This document shows positions 8,758-18,100 of a DNA stretch of 64,000 nucleotides, piece by piece. Position 1 is the first letter of the stretch. The number at the start of each line of letters is the position of its first letter. A model generated the notes under the pieces. It was given only the letters and a program-made list of their open reading frames with translations, did no database searches and was not told the origin of the DNA. Position numbers and translations under genes: made by a program. Origin of the DNA: Clostridium bovifaecis (GTDB lineage Bacteria; Bacillota; Clostridia; Clostridiales; Clostridiaceae); contig CP046522.1 of assembly GCA_009738435.1 (NCBI GenBank), positions 2,945,249-3,009,248 on the forward strand. The letters run 5' to 3'.

Positions 8758-8775
8758 TAAGATATAACTTTATAT
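8758..8775 (+). promoter_or_regulatory. Small hairpin upstream of the GNAT gene
   Basis: An 8-bp perfect inverted repeat, AGATATAA-CT-TTATATCT, lies 40 nt upstream of the GNAT start. It may be an operator or an mRNA hairpin; no U-run follows. Confidence 0.25.
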
Positions 8776-8815
8776 CTGTGAAGGGCTTTTATTATTTCAA
8801 GGGAGGATTGTACTA

Positions 8816-9325
8816 ATGAAAGCTTTTAACGTTCAATTACGCCAAGAGGTCTATAAAGATGATGCCTCAAGAATCATCCATTGGTTAGAGGATGAAGATG
8901 TAATTAGATACTTAAATGAAAGACAGAATGTAAGCAACGGAATTAAACAAGTAATGTCTAGGGTTCATATGCCGATTCTAACTCATTTGTTTAATCAGGA
9001 TGGAAGCTTTTTCATCGTAACAATAAAAGAAGATGAGCCAGTTGGTTTCTTAAGACTTGTTCCCAAGGCAAAAGGAGCAGAAATGGTAATAGTAATCGGT
9101 GATAAATCAAAATGGGGCATGGGATTAGGATCTAATGCAATATTACAAGGATTAAAACACGCTTTTTTTACCTGGAGAGTTGATGAAGTAATAGCAAAAA
9201 TAAATTTTAAAAACCAACGCTCAATTAAAGTATTTAACAAAGTAGGCTTTAATAAAGAAAAGGAGCTTCCTAAAGAAATACAATATTCTATATCCATAGA
9301 TAAGTTTTTAAAAATTGCTATATAG
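8816..9325 (+). CDS. GNAT-family N-acetyltransferase
   Basis: A 169-residue protein of the Acetyltransf_3/RimJ-like type, which moves acetyl from acetyl-CoA to an amine. The N-terminal IIHWLEDEDVIRYLNE segment and the C-terminal FKNQRSIKVFNKVGFNKEKE motif are typical. The acetyl-CoA loop appears as KWGMGLGSNAI (about 102-112). The substrate is unknown. The ribosome site is GGGAGGATTGTACTA before ATG. The gene is convergent with the GreA/B-like gene and shares a bidirectional terminator with it. Confidence 0.85.
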   Translation: MKAFNVQLRQEVYKDDASRIIHWLEDEDVIRYLNERQNVSNGIKQVMSRVHMPILTHLFNQDGSFFIVTIKEDEPVGFLRLVPKAKGAEMVIVIGDKSKWGMGLGSNAILQGLKHAFFTWRVDEVIAKINFKNQRSIKVFNKVGFNKEKELPKEIQYSISIDKFLKIAI

Positions 9326-9329
9326 GAAA

Positions 9330-9362
9330 GCACCTGCAAATTTTTAATTAATTTGCAGGTGC
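9330..9362. terminator. Bidirectional terminator
   Basis: A perfect 13-bp stem (9330-9342 with 9350-9362) sits between convergent genes, with the GNAT gene on the left and the GreA/B-like gene on the right. Confidence 0.8.
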
Positions 9363-9383
9363 CTCTTCATAATTTCAATTTAA

Positions 9384-9836
9384 CTATTCATCCATTATCC
9401 AAATAGAGTTAACTCTATAATTGATTACTCCGTTTGGCACCTTAATTTGAAATTCCTCATTGGTTTTCCTAAGCAATAACGCTTCTCCTATAGGAGACAA
9501 ATATGAAATACAATCTATATCTTTTAGAGTTTCATCTATAAGTGGAGAAATTATACGAAATATATAGACTTCATTGTCTTCTAAATCTATAACTTCAACA
9601 TCACTACCTATTGTAACAAAAGGACAATAGATATTTAATTTATCATCAATTGTAGCATCCTTTATGAATGACTCCACATATTGGATATACTTGTCCATCC
9701 CATCTTCAAATTTGGCCCTTTTTAATGATGGTTCTGGGAAATATTGTTCCAAAACTATTTGTCTTTCCTCCTCCAGTCTAACTAGATTTTTAATCATTGT
9801 TTCCCTAATCAATTTCGATAAAGACTTGCTTTCCAT
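9384..9836 (-). CDS. GreA/GreB-like elongation factor paralogue
   Basis: A 150-residue protein whose C-terminal half (YLSPIGEALLLRKTNEEF followed by a VPNGVINYRVNSI stretch) matches the FKBP-like C-terminal domain of GreA/GreB. The N-terminal half is predicted helical, as in the Gre coiled coil, but diverges from canonical GreA. Gre factors enter the RNA polymerase secondary channel and stimulate transcript cleavage. Whether this one does so, or acts as an inhibitor like Gfh1, cannot be decided. It has an AAGGATG ribosome site. Confidence 0.7.
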   Translation of the reverse strand: MESKSLSKLIRETMIKNLVRLEEERQIVLEQYFPEPSLKRAKFEDGMDKYIQYVESFIKDATIDDKLNIYCPFVTIGSDVEVIDLEDNEVYIFRIISPLIDETLKDIDCISYLSPIGEALLLRKTNEEFQIKVPNGVINYRVNSIWIMDE

Positions 9837-9983
9837 AAATACACATCCTTATAGCTTTTTATAATAAAATAATGAGACATTTTGCCCAAAAGAACTAAAT
9901 GCCTCATTAGTATGATAATAACATATATTCAATTATATGTAAACCTATATATATTTTATTTTCCTTAATCTTATTTATAAAAT

Positions 9984-10021
9984 AAACACCTGCAAGTTTT
10001 AAAAGAAAGCTGCAAGTGTTT
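9984..10021 (-). terminator. Terminator of trpS
   Basis: The imperfect stem AAACACCTGCAAG pairs with CTGCAAGTGTTT through G-U wobbles, 15 nt after the trpS stop. Its CACCTGCAA core resembles the terminator at 9330-9362. Confidence 0.6.
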
Positions 10022-10036
10022 ACCTATGATTTAATT

Positions 10037-11096
<1,060 letters not shown>

Positions 11097-11165
11097 TTAA
11101 CAGTTTTCTAAAGCATAGCCTTGATTTAAAATCACGATCAAATTAAAATATAATAAACTCTTACT

Positions 11166-11432
11166 AAAAAACTAAAGCCCTATATAACAATTATTTTGTT
11201 ATATAGGGCGCAATATACACGCGGTACCACCTAATTTTAAAATACCTAGGTATTTCCTCTCATAAGATACTTAACATATCCTGTCTTTATATCGCAAGAC
11301 TGCGTTTAGAACTACTTTATTTCATCCTAAAATCTCAAAGACCCATTCAGCTTAAGCATAATTGCTGTAATTCCACCATCTACAACTCTCTGAAAACCTG
11401 TTTTTAAGCCTACTTACTTCTTTTCATTGATT
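11166..11432 (-). promoter_or_regulatory. Tryptophan T-box leader of trpS
   Basis: Read on the minus strand this is a complete T-box. Stem I has an AGAGAG element and a GGTGGAA loop segment. The specifier is TGG (11345-11343) in the context CTGAA-TGG-GTCTTTGAG. The T-box sequence GGTGGTACCGCG is at 11231-11220. The final terminator (stem 11174-11210 region) ends in TTTTTT. Uncharged tRNA-Trp would pair with the TGG specifier and stabilise the antiterminator, switching trpS on. Confidence 0.92.
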
Positions 11433-11507
11433 AAAATTTTACTTTTTTAAATATAATATTCTTATTAGTGTATTTTGTCAATACATTCTATACTACTATA
11501 TATTTAA

Positions 11508-11549
11508 AATAGCCTTAAATCAGAGTATAATCTCTATATTAAGGCTATT
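11508..11549 (-). terminator. Probable terminator of the desulfoferrodoxin gene
   Basis: An 11-bp stem (11508-11518 with 11539-11549) contains an inner AGAG/CTCT stem. The following T-run is weak. Confidence 0.55.
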
Positions 11550-11567
11550 CATTATATAAATATATAA

Positions 11568-11942
11568 TTATTTTTTCCAAAGTCCGTGTAAATTACAATA
11601 TTCTCTTGCATATGAAATTTCTTCTTCAACCATAAATACTGCCTCTGGCTTTTCACCTGGATTCAAGTATTTTCTATATACTTTGTTTTCAGTGTGTATT
11701 TCTATCCACTCTATATAATGCTTCTCAAGCATTGGGTGGTCTATTTCTCCAACCTTAACTTTAACTCCTCCTTCTATCTTTTCAATTACAGGTACATGTT
11801 TTTCAGTAGCTGCATCCTCTGTATTTTCTTTTCTTAATGTCATAGGCTTCCCACAGCAAACTAGTTGTCCGCCGCCTTTATGAATAACCTCAACCATATT
11901 CCCACATACTTCACATTTATAAACTTGTCTTACTTCTGTCAT
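11568..11942 (-). CDS. dfx: Desulfoferrodoxin (superoxide reductase)
   Basis: This enzyme reduces superoxide to hydrogen peroxide without making oxygen, an anaerobe's oxidative-stress defence, and takes electrons from rubredoxin-type donors. The 124 residues match the family. The N-terminal desulforedoxin FeCys4 site is C10, C13, C29 and C30. The C-terminal catalytic Fe(His)4Cys site is H49, H69, H75, C116 and H119 (YCNLHGLW). Both centres are complete, so this is a two-iron class I enzyme. A perfect TAAAGGAGG ribosome site is present, and the gene is monocistronic. Confidence 0.96.
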   Translation of the reverse strand: MTEVRQVYKCEVCGNMVEVIHKGGGQLVCCGKPMTLRKENTEDAATEKHVPVIEKIEGGVKVKVGEIDHPMLEKHYIEWIEIHTENKVYRKYLNPGEKPEAVFMVEEEISYAREYCNLHGLWKK

Positions 11943-12105
11943 AATAAAATTCCTCCTTTAAATTAAATAATATTAATTATCTACTAATAATTATATTCTT
12001 CACATATTGAAAATATCCTTCTTTTTTTCTAACTTTTTTTAAATTCTTATTTTTAATTTGCATCAACTACTCCTAAGCTCCAATCGAAATAAAAAAATCG
12101 AATGC

Positions 12106-12145
12106 AAAAAGGATATGTAAATTTCATGAATCTACATACCCTTTT
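12106..12145 (-). terminator. Terminator of the glucan synthase gene
   Basis: The stem AAAAGGGTATGTA/TACATATCCTTTTT (minus strand, one mismatch) ends in T5, 26 nt after the stop codon. Confidence 0.75.
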
Positions 12146-12170
12146 GTACTGAGTATTGCTTTTTTAATGT

Positions 12171-15100
12171 TTATTTAATACTGTTGACATTACTTATATA
12201 TTGTTCATTTACTGATACTACTTTAGCCGATACCATTACTTCTACTTCATGATTTCCGCTTTCAAAATAAGGTATGACTTTATCTTTTAATGGAGTTCCA
12301 TTTAAAACAACTTCTTCTTTTTCTCCTCTTCTTACCTTTATGAAATACTTGCACTCGCCTTTAGCATATTCTAACTCAAACTCTTTCCATTCGTTTGGAA
12401 TGTTAGGCTCAATAAGGAATCCTTTTGATCCTTGAAATTTAAGTCCTAGTATTCCTTCAATAGCTACTCTGTACATCCACCCTGAAGCACCTGTATACCA
12501 ACTCCAACCTCCTCTTCCGATATGAGGCTCTCTTCCATACACATCTGCTGTAATTACATAAGGTTCTACCTTATATCTCTTGCAATCGTAGTAAGACTTT
12601 GCATGATTAATAGGATTTAGCATGTTATAAATTCTCCATGCCTTATCCCCTTCACCTAGCATCGCCATTGCAAGTACTATCCAAGTGGATCCATGAGTAT
12701 ATTGCCCTCCATTTTCCCTTACTCCTGGAACATAACCTTTAATATACCCAGGCTCTAATTTTCCATTATCAAAAGGTGGGGTTAAAAGAAGAACTATTCC
12801 GCTATCTTCTTTAACTAGATGTTTTTCTAAAGCGCTCATAGCTTTTCTAATTTTAACTTCATCTCCAGCTTTAGATATTACAGCCCAAGATTGAGATAGG
12901 GAGTCTATTTGGCATTCATCGTTTTCCATAGACCCCATTGGAGTACCATCATCGAAGTAAGCTCTTCTATACCAATTTCCATCCCAAGCATTTCTATTTA
13001 GATTTTCTTTTATAAACTCCTTCATTTCCTCATATCTTTGAACTCTATATTCATCATTTCTAACCTTGCAAATTTCTTTAAAGCTGTCAAGTATACTATA
13101 TAAGAACCACCCCAGCCATACGCTTTCTCCTCTTCCCTTATTCCCTACTTCACTCATACCGTCATTCCAATCTCCTGAACCCATAAGAGGTATATTATGA
13201 GGCCCAAACTTTAATCCTCTTTCTATAGCTTTTATGCAATGCTCATACATAGTGCCTATCTTATCTGATTTCTTTGATATAGTATATCTTTCATCCTCAC
13301 CTTCATCTAAAGGCTTATCTTCAAGGTATCCTACCTTCTCATCCAATATACTATAATCTCCAGTTTTCTTTATATAATCCGAGGTTACATAAGGAAGCCA
13401 TAGTAAATCATCAGAAAATCTTGTTCTTATACCGCTATCTACTATTGGATGCCACCAATGCTGAACATCTCCCTCTGTAAACTGTCTTGTTGCACTATAA
13501 AGAATATGTTCTCTCATCATATTTGTGTCTACATATCCTGCTGCCATAACATCTTGAAGTTGGTCTCTAAACCCAAAAGCTCCTCCTGACTGATAAAAAG
13601 CACTTCTGGCCCAAATTCTACATGCAATAGTCTGATATAAAAGCCATCCATTTAACATTATATCCATTGCCTTATCTGGAGTTTTTACTTTGATACTATG
13701 CAGAGTTTTTTTCCAATAGCTCCGTACATTTTCTAGCTCTTCCTCAGCTCTTTGAACATTGCCATATTTGGCTATAGTTTCTTCAACCTTTTCTAAGCTT
13801 TCATCTTCACCTAGCATTATAAGGAGCATTTTTTCTTCATCAGGCTTTATAGTAAATTTAGAATTTTCAGCAAGACAAGGATCCATGCCGGCTCCGCTAT
13901 TATTTGAAAGTCCTACTTTTTCTAAAGCTTTTGGATTTTCTACACTTCTACCTCTTCCTATAAATTCTGTTCTATTTCCTGTAAAGCTTTCCTCTTCTCC
14001 TCCAACTATTTTTAAATAAGCATGAAGCTTACCGAAATCATCGCTATAAGGATTTTGAGCATAAATATACTTTTTTTCATTATTAAAATAAGTAGATATA
14101 TGAATCGACGTATGTTGCGGCACAACCCCAAGAACTAACTGTGCATAATAAGTTAATGAAAGTTTTCTTTCTATACTTGAATTGTTCTTCAGTTTAACTC
14201 TACATATCTTAATACTGTCATTTCTTGGTACAAACATTGTGACTTCTCCAACAATTCCGTAAGCCTCATGCTTGAAGTTTGAATAACCAAAACCATGCTC
14301 TATTACATATTCCCCAGAATCTCGTATAGGCTTAGGAGTTATACCCCAAATTTCCCCTGTTTCTTCATCTCTTAAATAAATGGCTTCAGAGGTTGGATCA
14401 ATTACCCAGTCATTTGACCAAGTAGTTATTTTATTTTCTCTACTATTTTTATACCAGGTGTAAGGAGATCCGCTTTCTGATACCATAAATCCAAAGTTCT
14501 CATTTGCTATTATATTTACCCATGGAGCTGGTGTAGTCCTTCCTTCTTTTAGAAGAATCACATACTGGTCATTTTCTAAATCAAAGCCTCCTAACTCATT
14601 AAAGTATTCAAGTTTATTAACCTCAAATTTATGAGACTTATTCGCGTATTCTCTATTTATTTTTAAGAGTTCAACCATTTCTTGGACAGCTTCATCTTCC
14701 TTCTTAATTTGACTTATTAATAGTCCTTTGTCTCCCTCTACTACAATTCTTGAAATTGCCATTAATAAATCTATATCTTCTTTTTCAACAGTGGCCTCAC
14801 TATGCAAGAATACGCCTCCAGATTTATTTTGCTTATCTCTAGCGTGACTTGTAACTATTAAGTCTCTGATAGCATCTTGGAGAGGCTGAGTATAAGCTGT
14901 ATTTTGTAAATTTAAAATTACTAAATCTACTTTTAGCCCTTTCATACTCCAGTATTCATGAGCATTTAACATTTGGCGAACTAAATCCTTGTGCTTTTCT
15001 TCTTTAACTATTACTAATACAATAGGCGAATCTCCAGAAATTCCATATTTCCAAAGATCTTTTTGACTTCTTGATACATCTTTTATATATTCTTCTCTAT

Positions 15101-18100
15101 GTTTATATAGATTACTTAAGAATAATACTCTAGAGGCCATAGTTTGATAAAGATTTGCTTGGGGAGACTTTATTCCTAAGTACTTCATCTCCACTGCACT
15201 TTGACTACATGCAAGTTCAAATACTCTGTCTATACTGTTCATTTCCCTGTACTTATTAGCAATGACAACGGCCTCTTCTCTTGAATCAGTAACTGCTATA
15301 GTATATGCAATCTTGCATGTCTCTCCTGGCTCTATTTTCACTCTTTTTCTCATGCTTATTATAGGATCTAAAACAGCTCCAATTGTATTCTTAAGTGGTG
15401 CATCTTCTTCCATAGCGCTAGGATTTACTAAACTTCTATTTCTTCCTATAAAATTTACTCTACTTGTTTCATATTGTATTGCACCTACCAAATTTCCTTG
15501 AAGTGCAATACATTGAACTGCATAGGGTTTCTTTTGCCCTTTAGCTCTTGGTCTTCTATTAGCAATTATGCATTCAGGTTCTTGAAGAAACTCTGTTCTT
15601 ATAAAAAGATTACTAAAGGCTGGATGAACTATATCAGCGTTAGAAGGTGCTAGAGTGACTTCACAGTAAGAAGTTATTTCTAAAATCTTAGCTTCACTTC
15701 CGCTATTGGTCAAAGAAATTTTTCTTACTTCAGCATCATCTTCACTAGAGACTGCTATTTCCGTATGAGTTAATATATCCTTATCCTTTCTTCTAAACTC
15801 TGCTTTATCTTGAGAGAAAATCACCTCATAGTTATCCCCTTCATTCTTGCAAGGCTCATACGTTGCACTCCAATACTCATTGCTTGCAATATCCTTTATG
15901 TAGAAGAACATACCACTGTTATCTGTGGTAACATCTTCTTTCCATCTATACAGAGTCATATCTTCTTTCTTTCCAAAACCGCTGCCACTATTGGAAATCA
16001 TAAGAGAATAACTTCCATTGGACAAAAGCTCAGTTTCTGGCATAGATGTTTTTGCCGTATTGTATTTTCTTACTATTATAGTCGGTTTTTCGACCTTACT
16101 CTCTGGTGCTTCAAATTTTTGTTCTCTCTCATAAACAATTCTATTCGGTATCTTTTCTTGAAGCAATAGCTCTGCTGACTTTACTCTTGCAATGCTATGA
16201 AATCTTCTCCTAAGAATATTGTTTTTTAATACATTGTCTAGTGCCATTAGGCTCATGCCCTCATGATGCACCATAAAACATTTTATTATAGAACTTTTTT
16301 CTCCTTTTGGCATTCTGTCCTTAGTATAGTCAATAGCTTCATAGAATCCGTATCTTCCTTCTAATCCTTCTTCTTTTAGTCTTATCATATTACTTATTGA
16401 GCTTTTAGTATCTACCTGCAATGCCATAACTGTAGAATATGGTGAAACCACAAGCTCATTTTTAAGCCCTCTTTTTAATCCTATTCCAGGAACTCCGAAA
16501 GCTTTATACTGATAATTCAAGCTTATATCGAAGGTTCTATAAGCAGACTCAGATATTCCCCAAGGAATTTTTCTGGACTTTCCGTATCTTCTTTGACCTT
16601 CTACTACTGCCTTGTATGTCTGCGATAATAGAGTATTCTGGTAAGGCTTCATAATTAGAAGAGGCATTAGATATTCAAACATAGTACCGCTCCAAGATAC
16701 TAATCCTCTACTTCCGCCTATTACGGCCATAGATCTGCCAAGTCTAAACCAGTGTTTTGTATCTATATCGCCTTTAGCTATAGCCACAAAGCTAGCTTGC
16801 CTTGCTTCTGAAGCTAATAGGTCATAATAACTTCTTCCTAAACTGTCTCTTTCAACATCATATCCTATAGAAAAGAGCCCTCTTTTGTTATCATAGAGCA
16901 TCTTAAAGTCCATGCTTTCTACCATTTGACTTGACTTATACATTAAAGCTTTTATTTTTTCTACAACTTTCCTAACCTCATTCTTTGTGTTTTCTAATAA
17001 TTCTCTTAAGTCTGAGTTTACTTCATGTATCTCCTTTAATATACTATTGATCCTACTTTCAGCCTCTTTTAAGGAGGTTGCTAACACTAAGTTATTTAAA
17101 TTTTCATATAACTCCTTACTTCCTTCTTTATACTCTGACATGGAATTTATCCAAGGAAACATACTTTTTATTTCTTCTAAAGCTTTATCTGCTGCAGCTA
17201 TAAGCTTACTGTTCCAGTAAAATTCCTTTTCTGTTTTGTTTTTCTTAATTTCAGAAACCTTATTGAATATACTTAAAAGTACATCCTTCCACCATAAAGC
17301 ATTTAATGTAGAAGAGTTTCTTATCTCCTTTATCTCTTTATCATAATACTCTTTTATTTGCAATTCTTCATAAACCTCTTCATTAGCTAAACTAAGAGTA
17401 TCCAAAATTCCTTTTTTCATGTTTTTATTTATAACAGGCTTTTCTAATAATTCTTCTAATGCTTTATCTACAACCCATAAATACCCTGCTAAATTTCCAC
17501 TATCAACAGTAGACACATACCTTGGATACAGTGGTTCTTTTGTTATAGTGTTATACCAATTATACAAGTGTCCCTTATAACCTTGTAAACCTTCTATATT
17601 GTTTAAAACTTTATCTATTCTATCCACATTCTCTAGAAGCCCTATATATCCTAAATCATAAGCAACAAGGTTTGATGTAAGCCCCATTGCAATATTAGTT
17701 GGAGAAGTTCTGTGAGCTATCCCATTAGGCGGATATTCTTGATAGTTATCTGGGGCTAACCAATTATTTTCTTCATTTACAAAGTCCTCAAAATAAGCCC
17801 ATGTCTTTCTTGATATCCTCCTTAACATATTCTCTTGCTCTTTATTTAATTGAATTTCCTTACTTTCTATATCTCTACTTATATACCAAGCTATCCAAGG
17901 ACTTATAAACCATAGTATACAAAAGGGCAGCATAAAAATTCCACTATCTACTGATTTGCTAAAAGCTAGTATAAGTATGCCAAGTGAAATTAAACTTCCA
18001 ACCCACATAAACCTTATATAATCTTGCAGCCTCTTTCCTGATTTAGCCTCTACATCTGCTGCTGTTTGCCATTCTAAAAGATTTTTTTTGCTTATATAAA

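Noticed and set aside
11160..11432. Unexplained 270-bp gap with a strong hairpin upstream of trpS
   Set aside because: It is fully explained by a tryptophan T-box leader with TGG specifier.
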